Source: Ctena decussata
Lineage: Eukaryota; Mollusca; Bivalvia; Lucinida; Lucinidae
Length of the DNA: 64,000 bases
Direction of reading: 5' to 3'
Assembly (NCBI GenBank): GCA_963989385.1
Contig: OZ022506.1
Coordinates: forward strand, 7,605,415 to 7,669,414
Every line of letters begins with the position of its first letter. The stretch's first letter is position 1. The position numbers were made by a program, and so were the translations under genes. Below the pieces are notes generated by a model, which saw nothing but the letters and a program-made list of their open reading frames with translations, was not told where the DNA came from and did no database searches. Positions 43,765-55,300 of the stretch are shown piece by piece.

Positions 43765-44995
43765 AGGATGCAATTCTGGACATAAAATTCAACACAGTCA
43801 ACAGAGTATAAAATAATCATTAAAAGTATAATATAAGTAGTTAAACAATCCAAGAGACCAGCTTAAGAAAACATTTTATGCCTTGTCTGATGACTGTAAG
43901 TTTATGCTAGAGTACATACAAATATGGATGCCAAGTTGACCTACAAAATTTCCAAAGCCAATAGAGCATGAAATATACATCAAGCATAATTTTAGGTTTG
44001 ATACTTATACCACTGTGTTTAAAGAAAAGTGGACTTTAATGCTAGAGTCAATTCAATGTTAGCCATAAAATTTTACAAACTCAGCAGCCCTTGAAATACA
44101 GATCAAGTGTAGAAGAAAGTGCAACATCCCTTTAGACCTTTTATGAAAAACTTTTCACTAAGTTTGGTGATTCTAGGTACCATAGTTTGCGAGCAATGGA
44201 CTTAAATGCTAGGCTCGATGTAATGTTTGACGCGATTTTTTTCAAAATCAGCAGAGGGTTAAATATAGGTCAAGGGAAGAAAATGTTTGACATGCCTCAG
44301 GAACATTCTAGGAAGAAATGTAGTAGCAGGTAAAATGACTGTAGGTATCATAGTTTTAGAGAAATGGACCTAAAACACTAGGGCTGAGACAATGTTTGGC
44401 ATTTAATTTTACAAAGTCAGAAGAGTCTGAAATATAGGTCTAGGATAGAAAAAAGAGCAACATACCTTGAGAACATTCTAGGAAGAAACTTTATACCATT
44501 ATACCAAGTTTGATGATTGTAGGTATCATAGTTTGAGAGAAATGGACTCAAACACTAGGGTCGAGGTAATTTTGGACATTAAATTTTACGAAGTCAGCAG
44601 ATTGTGAAATATAGGTCAAGGGTAGAAAAAAGTGCAACATACTTCGAGAACATTCTAAGAAGAAACTTTACAGCAGGTTTGATGATTGTAGGTATCATCG
44701 TTTGAGAGAAATAGACCTAAACACTAGGGTCGAGGTAATTTTGGACATTATATTTTACAAAGTCAGCAAAGCGTGAAATATAGGTCAAGGGTAGAAAAAA
44801 GTGCAACATTCCTCGAGAACATTCTAAGAAAAAACTTTACAGCAGGTGTGACTACTGTAGGTATCATAGTTTGAGAGAAATGGACTTAAACACTAGGGTC
44901 GAGGTAATTGTGGACGGACGGACGGACGCACGGACGGACAGAAAAGTGAACTCCTAAATCGCACCTTGCTGAGCAGGTGCGACTAAGATGGATTT
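43765..44995 (+). mobile_element. Second Pearl/Helentron-like element
   Basis: About seven units of ~150 bp carry 'gtgaaatataggtcaagggt', 'agtgcaacatacc', 'gagaacattctaggaagaaa', 'gattgtaggtatcatag' and 'gagagaaatggac'. They become more alike towards the right. After the last unit come a (ggac)n microsatellite (44914-44940) and a terminal hairpin with arms TCGCACCT/AGGTGCGA (44959-44982). This order is the same as in 8821-10692 read in reverse. No coding sequence is present. Confidence 0.7.
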
Positions 44996-46500
44996 ATGAT
45001 TTATTATTCGGTTAAAATCAGTCCAGTCGCAAATTTTTACAAATATATTGCAGTTCGACGTTTCGCCTACCATTAGAAAAACTTTTTCTGCTGAAGGTAA
45101 GTTAACAAATGCGGTAGTTGTTTTAGTACGCCAGCAGGTAGAATTATTATGTTCCTGCTGAAATAAGGTTGTTGTTCAACAAAAACAAAAAACAATATGA
45201 TATCACGATAACAGCGCCCGCAGGAATGAGAACATTCATAACTTTGGGATTTTTAAATGCTTACGTCCTCTGTTGGTAAAAGCTGCCATTCAAGAACTAT
45301 CAAAAGACGTTTAGTTGTCAGAGAGGGCTCGGATTGATTTCACACATTGCTAGTATTTTTCTGCTTTTTAATAATTCTTACTGAGCCTAGTTTGACGTAA
45401 AACGTTGCAATATATATTTCATATGGCTTACTTCAGTCATGGTATTTTACCAAGTCACTTTTGACGCCCCCTAGAAAAAGCATTACAGTAGAATAGCGCC
45501 TGGCTTCTTCTGTCTTTCGTCGAGACTATTATGGTCCAACCAGTGGGTCCGTTAAATCTGGCGTCGAATTGCACTGAATCCTCATTTTTACAGTAACTGT
45601 TTCAACTTAAAATAAAATTTTCAATTGCGTTAATGTTTAACACTGATGTCTCACTTATACGTAAGCAGGTCTCAGGCAGATTGAACACTTACTTTTGGTT
45701 GGAGCTGTATCAAGAATTTGTATGAGGCTGCGCACATACAAATCAATTCATTCCCTTATAGTATCACTACTGAATGCTGCAAGACAGTGCTGCAGCTGCA
45801 GTTCCCCTCTGTTAGATTTAATAGGTCTGCTATTGAAAATGTGCTGTTACTTTTTTTGTATTTGTTCTTCTTTTGGCGCATTTCCAAATGGGTTTCGCTT
45901 AGTTATTGTGGGTGACAAAAAGGTAAGGGTTTCCTGTAAGGTAAGGGTTTCCTGTAGTCATATGGTAAAAAGGGCAGTGTTGCTAGAGGCCTATGTTTTT
46001 CTTGAGCACAACATACGAAAGACGGAGCTCATAACTCTCCTTTCGCAGTTTTTAATCTTCAGTAATTCCGTAAAAGTTTCCATCGACTGCTGAGTTGATA
46101 GAGTTTTTTTAGTCGCCGGCTGGCCCGTTGGTGATTCAAACCCGCTACCTTTTTCACCACAGCAAAGCGCATCAATCATGCTGTTTTGCTCCTGGGTAGT
46201 TTCGTTTATATCTTTAGATGCACGGTTCTTCTCAATTTTACCCCTTAAAAGATCTTATTATGTGTGTGCGCGTAGCAGTCAGTTTGAAAAAAGGAAATAG
46301 ATTTTTCTCGACAATTTGTGGTTTACTACATTCAATTCTGTTTGTACATGTTTTAAGACACAACTTTTATGATGAATCTCATAGTTGCAATACTGCAACT
46401 GAAATATAACAACTCTTAAACTATAGAATTGCATAATCGAAGCGAAATAAAGCGTTCACGAATTTGATTATGAAACTTTTGATATATCTGAAGTATATTA
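44996..46500. other. Intron sequence, nothing recognised
   Basis: The frames at 45695-46093 and 45718-45915 overlap and lack a domain. 'aaggtaagggtttcctgt' is directly repeated at 45930 and 45946. A reverse B-box-like 'gattcaaacccgctac' lies at 46132. Confidence 0.4.
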
Positions 46501-46506
46501 TTTCAG

Positions 46507-46673
46507 GTATCCTTCCGTACATAATGGTGCCTACTATGGCCATGGGTATGGCTCAATTATGCTCGACAATTTTAACTGTAATGGAAGTGAACGGTCTATA
46601 GTTGAATGTATGAGAACGCCTTGGTATCAGAATAACTGTGGACATAGCGAAGACGCTGGAGTCGACTGCCTTG
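46507..46673 (+). CDS. SRCR-domain protein, internal exon (second half of an SRCR domain)
   Basis: A 167-bp exon: acceptor tatttcag| (AG at 46505-46506), donor ccttg|gtaata at 46674. Start phase 2, end phase 1. It encodes YYGHGYGSIMLDNFNCNGSE, then a cysteine in RSIVEC, and NNCGHSEDAGVDC, the C-terminal half of an SRCR domain with four cysteines. With exon 34148-34301 this gives one complete domain of about 100 residues with six cysteines, in frame (AG+G, Arg). The GxGSIMLDN and HSEDAGVxC blocks are signature SRCR sequence. The phase-1 end predicts that the next exon, beyond the recognised part of the window, starts with the same phase as 34148. Confidence 0.94.
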
Positions 46674-46679
46674 GTAATA

Positions 46680-47165
46680 TTGGCATATTTCTTATGTAAA
46701 ATGTCTAGATAATATGTGTTACACGTATTTTCCCTGAAATAGCCAGACATTAATTTTCAGTCAGCTTTCGAGATCACAACGTCGAAGTTCATCCAAAACT
46801 ACCGATATCTCAAAGTAAAGTTTCCGGTCCCAGAAAATGTACTTAGAAGTATCAGTAATATTAGACTACGGACTTTAAAAGTAAATAAAAATAGTAAAGA
46901 GCCATTCTCAGTAACCGTAGTAACCGTAAAAAGTGGTATTCGTCAATAATGCTCAAAGTTTCCTTTTGATGTGACAACAAGAAGAAAACAATGTCGCTTT
47001 CATTCCTACATGCGCCCGTTGCCTTGGCAATGGCCATTGGATATTGTTTTCAGAAATTGAGTGATAATTGTATTACAATAGACATATTTCTAACAAAAGA
47101 TATTAGAAACAAGAAATATCTTTAAAAAGATATACGTTGTCAGAGAAATATCATTAAGTGATAAA
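46680..47165. other. Intron sequence, nothing recognised
   Basis: AT-rich, without gene or repeat match. Confidence 0.45.
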
Positions 47166-47420
47166 GTGCCGGGCACGGTACCTGGGTGGGGAGCGTGTCC
47201 ACGGAGAATACGAGCGACACCGAGTTTGATCCTCTCATCCTGTACGCTCTTTCGTGGAGACATGTCCCTCTCTTCCGTTTATTTTAGAACAACAGCCAGT
47301 TCAGAGCGAAGGAATGTGCACTCAGTACTGGTAGACTGCCTGTGTGAGGCTTGCACAGAAACAGTGTGGTTAGGTTACTTCAGTGTTCGACATTTCCCCG
47401 TTATCAACTGGGCCGTAACC
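47166..47420 (+). repeat. SINE-like repeat, copy 2
   Basis: It shares 'tgtgcactcagtactggt' and 'acagtgtggttaggtta' with 33875-33965. Its left part, 'gtacctgggtggggagcgtg' and 'accgagtttgatcctctcat', is tRNA-like in order (A-box-like, then B-box-like 'gagtttgatcc'). Confidence 0.5.
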
Positions 47421-48035
47421 CCTCCCCCCGCCCACTCCCCCCAAAAAGCAAACAATTATAGTTTAATAACTAGAATCCCCATAAATAAGCGATACCCGAA
47501 TTGGCATTTTACTTAATTTTCAAAATGTATATACTCAAAAATGTCCGAGAAATCCATTTAAACGTAAACTTTACTAATGTGTCTTCACAGTCAATGTACA
47601 TATCTAAAGTTTACATATGGACACGGCTGTGATGACACATTTGTGTATACATTCGCTTTTAAAGGAATAAGTCGGACAATTTACAATCTCTTTGGAACTC
47701 AAGTGCCAGTGTTCTTAAAGACCAACTAGTCAGTCCTTCGTCTTTTATTTTCCGTCAACCTTCGGAAAAAGCTGTGTGTCAAGTCCAATACGATTGGCGA
47801 CAGGCCGATCTGTTTATTACACCGGCCAATGGAATGGCGTAAAATATGGGTCAATAGCTGGGTGAGACGTTGCCTGACGGCAACGAAAAAGAGTGACATG
47901 TTCTGAATGCTTCTCATAGGTAAATGTCGTGATCACCTTGAGTTGAAATCAACATTTTGAATTATAGTTTTAGTGATGTTATGTCATCAGTAGTTTAAGC
48001 ATAAGTTATTGCTATAAGTGACAAGCAATGGGGTT
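47421..48035. other. Intron sequence, nothing recognised
   Basis: A C-rich run (47418-47442) and a small minus frame (47726-47917) without a domain. Confidence 0.4.
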
Positions 48036-48038
48036 GGG

Positions 48039-48102
48039 CCACAAGTTCTCACAACATTGACCACAAGTTCTCACAACATTAGCCACAAGTTCTCACAACA
48101 TG
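48039..48102. repeat. Three-copy minisatellite, period ~22-23 bp
   Basis: 'ccacaagttctcacaacatt' occurs three times in a row (48040, 48060, 48083), the last ending in 'catg'. Confidence 0.9.
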
Positions 48103-48408
48103 TCATCAGTCTTAGGTAAAGTGGGTAGGGATGATAATATATTGCGAAAGGCAATTTTCAGATAGTTTTAGGGGGTTTTGTAGACTTTAGGCGGTCATGT
48201 CGGCGAATGTGTGCAGATTCATTTTACAAAGCATCTTTGCAAAAATGAGTTTCTGGAAAAACATGCGCGGAAAATATACTTCTGATGCTTTACCATAGCA
48301 ACAATAAGTGGACCATCGCAAAAACTAAATACGTAGGGTAATAATACCTATAATGTCAAATCGTCATATTTTATTAATATATTTGTAACGGAATTTTAAA
48401 ATACTCTT

Positions 48409-48984
48409 GATAATAAATAGGTTTTTAATAACATGTCAACATATTGCTAGTATCTCTCATCAGTTACGGAAGGAAGAAAAAGGAAGAAGGAAGAAAAAAC
48501 ACTTAAAATATTTTTTTCACATATTTTGTTTTCTCTATCAACAATATATTTCGCAGCATTGTGTTTGTACTTGAACTTAATTTTGTGCATAACAACATTC
48601 AAATACAAATAATTTGCTTCTACAGTAACTGCCAAGATCAAGTCAATGCCACCAAAACAAGAAATGCAAAGACATGCACATTGGTGTTCATATTTTGATA
48701 ATAAATAGGTTTTTAATAACATGTCAACATATTGCTAGTATCTCTCATCAGTTACGGAAGGAAGAAAAAGGAAGAAGGAAGAAAAAACACTTAAAATATT
48801 TTTTTCACATATTTTGTTTTCTCTATCAACAATATATTTCGCAGCATTGTGTTTGTACTTGAACTTAATTTTGTGCATAACAACATTCAAATACAAATAA
48901 TTTGCTTCTCCAGTAACTGCCAAGATCAAGTCAATGCCACCAAAACAAGAAATGCAAAGACATGCACATTGGTGTTCATATTTT
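48409..48984. repeat. Nearly perfect 288-bp tandem duplication
   Basis: The segment beginning 'gataataaataggtttttaa' at 48409 repeats from 48697 with a single visible change (gcttctacag versus gcttctccag). The second copy ends at 'ggtgttcatattttg' (48985). Two almost identical small minus-strand frames result from the duplication. Confidence 0.95.
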
Positions 48985-49612
48985 GTTTCCTGTATCAAAC
49001 AGGTAATACAGAATATTTATTTGTATTTTGCTTTTATTAAGCATATTATGATAGCTTTAAAATGTTTATATAGATTGTTTCCTCCAGTAACCTCCAAGGT
49101 CAAGGTCAAGGTCGCAGATACAAGACAAATCTTAAAAATGCACATTTTTCTTCATGCTTTGTGTTCGTATACAGTTTATGGAGAAAATGTCTTTCTACTT
49201 GGTCCTAATTTAGTATATATTACAAAGGCTTTCAACGAAACTCAACTCAACTCCACTTTATTACTCTCAAAGTTCATATAACATGACCTAATAAGGTATT
49301 AACAAAGCAATTACAATGGCAAGCGGTGGTTCATAACATTACATAATGATGTCAATAAGTTTAAATGCCATAAAAACAGGGGGTGACGAGGGGAGAGAAC
49401 AAAGAACACTTGGCCAAATCTGAACAAAAAGATGTGATAGTGAGCGGAAAAATCTATAGATAACTAACCAACAATTTTTATTTAGCTCAACGCATGCCCC
49501 CGTCTCAAGATCAAAGACAAAATTCCCTCAGTCATCTGAAATAACCGCCACGCAGTAACGGGCATATGGCTGGCTGTCAAGTTATATATTTACGTGCTAA
49601 ACACAAAGAATA

Positions 49613-49614
<2 letters not shown>
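48985..49614. other. Intron sequence with clustered AAGGTCA motifs
   Basis: 'ccaaggtcaaggtcaaggtc' at 49095 is a short direct repeat. Otherwise nothing is recognised. Confidence 0.4.

Positions 49615-49657
<43 letters not shown>
49615..49657. repeat. (AG)n microsatellite
   Basis: Uninterrupted AG run. Confidence 0.97.
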
Positions 49658-49659
<2 letters not shown>

Positions 49660-50600
49660 TCACCAGTCTAACCAGTTCAAAAATGGCTTTTAACAATGGT
49701 CCAAAACATCTGTTCGATCTTATAATAGTCAACCCCAGACTACGTAGACGGCGCAGGCTGTTCTAAGTCTTCTATGTCGAAACAGCCATACATCAAATCA
49801 GTACCGCAAAAACTCAGCATATTGGGACAGACAGGCCTGAACAAACCGTGCAGACCCAGATCAGGTTACTGAATCTGGCTCTTCATAGTTTATCACTACA
49901 CCGTAAAACCAAACTGCTTCACTTTTAGGACTCTTTGGTGTCCAAACTCTTCGAGCCTTGACGATAAAATTCGCGGTGACAGCAAAACCACATCTTCTTA
50001 AAATGTATGTATCCGCCGCACAACTTTCACAAATGGTGACCGGTTTCGTCGCGGGAAAAGTTATTATGTCACAAAAGCAGGGATCAACCCGCGCAACAGT
50101 TGATACAGGCAAGAGCCCTTACTCTCCTTTGAACTGACTGTAGGGGTTCAAGGAGGGCACAGATCATACTGCTCAGATGTGACCAATCCAGGTCCTCCCC
50201 GTCTACAATACAGCAAACCATGTAAGTTTATTAAACATTCAAATGGAATAGTCCCACACAGCAAACCACGCCTTCTTGACATATTAACGCATGTATCCGC
50301 CCACAAGTTTCACGTGCAGGATGAATCTTATGAATGAATAGTATTTCACAGTTAGAATAACATATACTAAAACGGACTACACAATCCATTCATTCAGGTA
50401 AGTACATATATTTCCTATATTTTGGGATTAAATTAAAATTTCTCTCATTTTGTTCATCGTTAGATAAATTTATCTATGTACATGTATACATGTATCTGTC
50501 TGGATAATAAAGTGGAACCAGGCAAAAGTGTGGTGGTGTATATATAGGTAATATGATGAGAGCCCAAGATATTCAGAAATTCCGAGAATTAGTATACAGG
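49660..50600. other. Unassigned stretch
   Basis: The minus frame 49861-50112 (83 codons) is Cys- and Val-rich but matches no family I know. No splice or promoter context supports it. Nothing else is recognised. Confidence 0.35.
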
Positions 50601-50606
50601 CAGCAT

Positions 50607-50716
50607 ACCCACTGGGCGCACAGCGTCTAATCAATATCGAATCAACGATGATTCAAAGTCGTGACGCCGAATCAACGTTGATCCAATGCCAATCCAAGGC
50701 TCCGCGCCTGCTGGGT
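50607..50716. mobile_element. Short MITE, ~110 bp
   Basis: Left ACCCACTGGGCGCA and, inverted, right ACCCAGCAGGCGCG are imperfect terminal repeats. The interior is made of 'aatcaacg.tgatt' palindromes. The target duplication is not resolved. Confidence 0.6.
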
Positions 50717-50887
50717 GAGCAAACTAACAAATTATTTCTCATCTCTCCAAGAAAATAGCTTATAAATGCATTAAAAAGGTGTAAATAATAATAATAGAAA
50801 AATATGAAGACAAATAAATAGAAACAGATAAGTATGTAAACAGATAAGTAATTAAATGAACATGAAATGATGAATCTCTTACTAGAG

Positions 50888-50916
50888 AGGGAGAGAGAGA
50901 GAGAGAGAGAGAGACT

Positions 50917-50966
<50 letters not shown>
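50888..50966. repeat. (GA)n microsatellite
   Basis: GA run with one 'cttaga' interruption at 50915. It creates a spurious Leu-Ser frame on the minus strand. Confidence 0.97.
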
Positions 50967-50969
<3 letters not shown>

Positions 50970-51386
50970 GTAGGGTGACTTTCAGAGGGGAAATAAAGGT
51001 GGGGTAGTCATACAAATACTACAAGCAACGCTATGAACACCAAAATGTTTGTCACACCTTGTAGTTTATGAAATCACCGGGATCCAGTGACAGATGGTAG
51101 TGCGGGCTTAAAAATCCAAGATGGCGTTCAAGATGGCCACCGTGTTTATAATAGGGCACTAGATATTTGTATCTTTCTGTAACAATTAAAGACAGGGATG
51201 GTACTATATAAGGAGGATTAATTTCAACAGTCACTGAGTGTCATTCTGTCTCTTGATCACATATTGTCAACACCTCCAGTCAGCCAATAAAATGGTCATA
51301 ACTGGTTATTCTGGTCCACTGATTGGTTGAATTTTATTCACACCTTTGCCTGTACAGGTAAATTTGCTCTGAAATGGGAACCAGCT

Positions 51387-51419
51387 CCCCCTCCCCCTCC
51401 CCCCCCCCCCCCCCCCCCC
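51387..51419. repeat. Poly-C tract
   Basis: C-rich run ending in about 20 consecutive C residues. Length in such a run is prone to assembly error. Confidence 0.95.
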
Positions 51420-51429
51420 GGCAGAGAAG

Positions 51430-52560
51430 TCCTGTCTTTAACAAATGGAAAACACAGAAAAGGAAATGACTTTGTATCAACGTAACATAAACCAAAATTT
51501 GAAGAAAGTATATTGTGGATTGTTGTTGAACAAGGTCAAGATCATTTTCAAGGTCAAAAGTATTTGTTTCGAAAAAAGTCTTCATTTTACCGCCTATTTT
51601 CACAATCACTGTAAAAATCTTGCTGGACAGAACAAATTTTTATGTATCTTTATTAACCTCAGTATTTATAGTTATAATCTATAGACTTATGAATGCATGT
51701 TGCGCCATTACTTTGGGGATATTGACCTTGACATTCATCAAGCATGTCAAATACTGATTAAAATTGAAACAAAATCCTATATATTTTTCTTCTTTTGAAA
51801 TTGTGTTTTCAATGTTTATGTGGGTAAATCATTTGGCAATCCTTTCTGACAAAGCAAACATACTATCAAGGTACCATATGCAACAAGGTCAAAGTGATAG
51901 TAAAGGTCATACGAGTGAATAAAGTAAACATTATATAAGCCAAACTACGGGAAAACGTGTCTTCTGAGATCTCAGACTTAGAAAGTCTCTAAACAGCTTT
52001 CTTAGGCCATTTGCGTTACTGGTACTTGGTCTTTGAACCTTTGGATATCCACAAGAACAATTTACCTACATGCAGCAGATAACATAAGCATTGCTCAGTA
52101 TGTGCCTATAAACAAGCTGGGCTATGCCTTTGTTGTTTTCATATGACACTATACACGTTTTCTTATGAAACTAGTCTCACGATCCATACTAATGTAACAT
52201 ATTTTAATAGTTTAACTTTAAAAATACGGCATGACTCTCATGATAAGGTATGAAGCACTGTAAACAGAGCTGTTATAGTATGGACAACATCATTTGTCAT
52301 TCAGTCAAGGTCATATCCAGGGTCATATCCAAGGTCAAGAGAATCTTATCTTCTCACCTGATCCATCATAGCTTGTCCCCTACATTAACATCGCCATACA
52401 CTTGGAAGAAAGTGGTGTGCATTTAATGAAAAAGTTGAAGGGATGTGCTGTACAAGCAAACCCTGTCTACAGTTATGATGCTGTTGAACAAGGTCAAGGC
52501 CATTTTCGAGGTCAGTGTATTTTAGAGGGTAATTGTTATCAATATGGTGTTTAATTAGTG
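51430..52560. repeat. Diffuse repeat region with AGGTCA-type motifs
   Basis: 'gttgaacaaggtcaagatca' (51526) and 'gttgaacaaggtcaaggcca' (52484), both followed by 'ttttc.aggtca', bracket related sequence. 'caaggtcaaagtgatag' (51891) and 'agtcaaggtcatatccaggg' (52304) are further units. It is probably a decayed array. Confidence 0.5.
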
Positions 52561-53130
52561 TAAATATTTTCTTTTACCATGATTTGGTAGTTTGAAATAA
52601 ACAAGTTGTTTACATTGTCCTTTAGAACATTCTGGAAAATTTGGGAAAATTTAGAATGTTCCCGAAACAGAAAGAATCATCTTGAAAGTTCTGAAATATT
52701 AAGAATCTTCTGGTATAAAATTATGTCAGAATTGAGAACTGTCTGGTAAAATCTATCTCTGGTTAATTCCTGAATGTTCCCAGATAATATATAAAGAGCA
52801 CAAATTTTCTTTTAATCATCTTTGTATCTTTCGCCAGTCTATAGTTAAATTAGTTTATACTGGAATTATTATATTTTGTGACTTTCATTCATTCCGGGAT
52901 TATTGGAAATATTCTGCTGATTTTAATATTTGGGATCAGAAACTGTTTAAAGGACTTGTGTATATAACTATTCTAAGTGACATTCAAGGTTAATTCAGGT
53001 ACCGTTAATTTCATATTTTCTTAAGTAATTAAAAACTGTTTTATTTCAAACTACATGTAAATAAATTTTGTTAAGTTTTGAAACAGGCTTGTTGCTGGTT
53101 TACTTCCATCTTTTTGTTACCTCCGCCAGG
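52561..53130. other. Intron or intergenic sequence, nothing recognised
   Basis: A 'tagaatgttcc' / 'aacattctg' cluster lies near 52620-52680. No gene is seen. Confidence 0.4.
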
Positions 53131-53144
53131 CAGTTACAGTAATA

Positions 53145-54215
53145 TAGAAAGATTGTTTAGCTGTTGCACAGTTGGGATGTCTGGGTTTACCTTCATATTT
53201 TTTGCAACGTCATGCAACAAACTCTGGACGGTCCTTGAAGACCTTTGACTGGGGTGACGTGAAACCCTTGGCACCACCTTGTTGTAGTCTAGTTCAACCT
53301 GAGCCAAGCTGCAGAAGACCATTTCAGCTTACTTAATTGTCTTTTCCATTGCACCATTTGCTTTGGTGGTAAAGGCTTAATCTTTAGTGAGAGACCCGTG
53401 CAGCTCGTGCGACATCCATGTTGCTCATGCATTAATTGGTTCAAAGGTCAGTTCGACTTGAATAAGACAACCTGTGTGTGTAATATAATACCAATTTAGT
53501 GCGACAGACGCGCGTTTTTGTATTTAACTTCTTCAGTGTCTCTAAGCCCAAAAAGTTTGAAAGAAAAGAGATGATGCGCCTGTCTCTGCCGGCCGTGAAC
53601 GTCTCTATCCGAGCCATACTTACTTTCGAATTCCACGCTGCCAGTTTTTTTTACCTGTTTTCAAATGAGACACAAATTTCCTCTGGTCACATGCCCTTCC
53701 TAGGGGATCTGGCGATCTGCTTCGATGGGAGAGCATTTGTTCCAACGGGAGTAGGTTCTTGTCTTTGGAAGTCGGCCTTTGGTTAAAGGAACGCAGAGAA
53801 TGATGGGGATGGTGGAGTTGCTTTTCCCGAAGGAAAGACTGTTCTTGTGACTGTGCCTGTTTGTTTGCTTTTGAAGTATGGCCATTTTGATGGAGAGTCT
53901 GCTGTGGAGCGACTGATGTTTGAATGACTGATGCAATTTTATGTTCTTTTGAACAGTATTTCAGCCATATCAGGACAACGAGAGGGTGATAAGGAAAGGT
54001 CTTCTAGCTGTTGCACAGTTGGGAACCTTGGATGTCTGGGTGCACCTTCATATTTTTGCCACTTTTACAAAGGCAAGCGGCTTTTATGACTTCCTTCTCG
54101 CATGCTTCCCCAGGAGCCATGGCCCTTCCTTTTGGGTCTGCTTTGGAGGGATAGCGTTTGCTCCAGTGCATGGGGACATTCCTTTGGCAGCTGGTCCTGG
54201 GTTGTAGAGGGGGGT
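53145..54215 (+). repeat. Repeat family E, two related blocks
   Basis: 'tagctgttgcacagttggga' then 'tgtctgggt' and 'accttcatattttt' occurs at 53158 and again at 54005. Later parts, 'gcgatctgcttcgatgggag' (53712) and 'gggtctgctttggagggata' (54135), are also similar. The frames over it have no domain. Confidence 0.5.
53494..53545 (-). repeat. Terminal piece of repeat family D, inverted
   Basis: 'agtgcgacagacgcgcgttt' and 'ttgtatttaacttcttcagt' are the reverse complement of 32611-32655. Confidence 0.7.
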
Positions 54216-55300
54216 GGGGGCAGGGATGTGTTGGCTGTATTGTTTCTTCTAAAGATGTTTTACCTTAATTTATACTCTAACATAAAAAGTAAGCCATATA
54301 CAATCATGGTCAGAAAATACATCACTTGTATACACCTGGATGTTTTGTATTGAAAATACTGGATTTTAACCCAAAATGAATTGATTTGATTTGTTTGAGG
54401 GAGATGCTAAGCCGCCTATACCAAGAACACTCATTGAGCAAGAAAGGGCTTCAGCACTGGGGTCATGCACTGGAGTAATGTATACCTGAGTACTAAGGAA
54501 ACCAAACAGACAAACAAAGACAGATGGGGATTTCCTCAACTATCCTAATCCACATTCACTGTCAAGGCATTATGGGGGCCAGACTGAAAAGGCTGTTGTT
54601 GTATTTATTTTCCATACAAACACTGTCCTACATGCCATATAGAAGACAGGAGGAGACCTTGCAGACTAGATACAGATGCCCAGAAACCAGCATACAGCCA
54701 ACAAGCTCCCAAACTCTTATGGGGTTTAATGTGGGTTTTGGCAATCATTATGCTTGGCATGGTGTATAGGTCAGACTCTGTATTTAAATGTTAAAGAAGA
54801 ACCTGAGTGTCTGGAGAAAGAATCATAGTAAACGTGCAGACAGACAGAACCAAAACAGATGTAGTTTTCTCATATTTAGTCGTTGGAGACCAAGGAACTG
54901 CTGTCGCAGGTCTGAATCCTTGACGATCATTAAGCTGCCTCATAACAATAGTTGGTACACTGTTAACTGGCAGCCCAAGTGTTCTTCAGCAATCTGCATC
55001 TAAAGAGGGCAGCAATTTAACTGCCTTCAATATAATACAAGTAAAGACAACAGAGTGGCCTCATCACAGTGGTGGGCATATTTCTAATTACACTAAATGA
55101 CTGAGCATATGCTCAAATTATGACCCTACTGATTTGAGCCTAACCAGATTCAGCTCTCACAGGCCATGATGCAGCCTAAGTGATCGTTCTTAGAAATGAT
55201 CAATTCTAGTTTTCAGTGTCGGTCTGATGTTCAGACTAGTGTTGGGAGCATGATGGACTATCGGCATGTTTTATGGCTGGTCGTGGGGTTTGTCTGCATC
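54216..55300. other. Unassigned stretch
   Basis: No repeat match in the window. Small frames at 54524-54769 and 54788-55003 lack recognised domains. Confidence 0.4.

Noticed and set aside
48447..48998. Two nearly identical minus-strand proteins of 87-91 codons
   Set aside because: They result from a recent 288-bp tandem duplication of non-coding sequence.
50653..51015. 120-codon minus-strand frame rich in Leu-Ser
   Set aside because: Most of it is the (GA)n microsatellite read in reverse.
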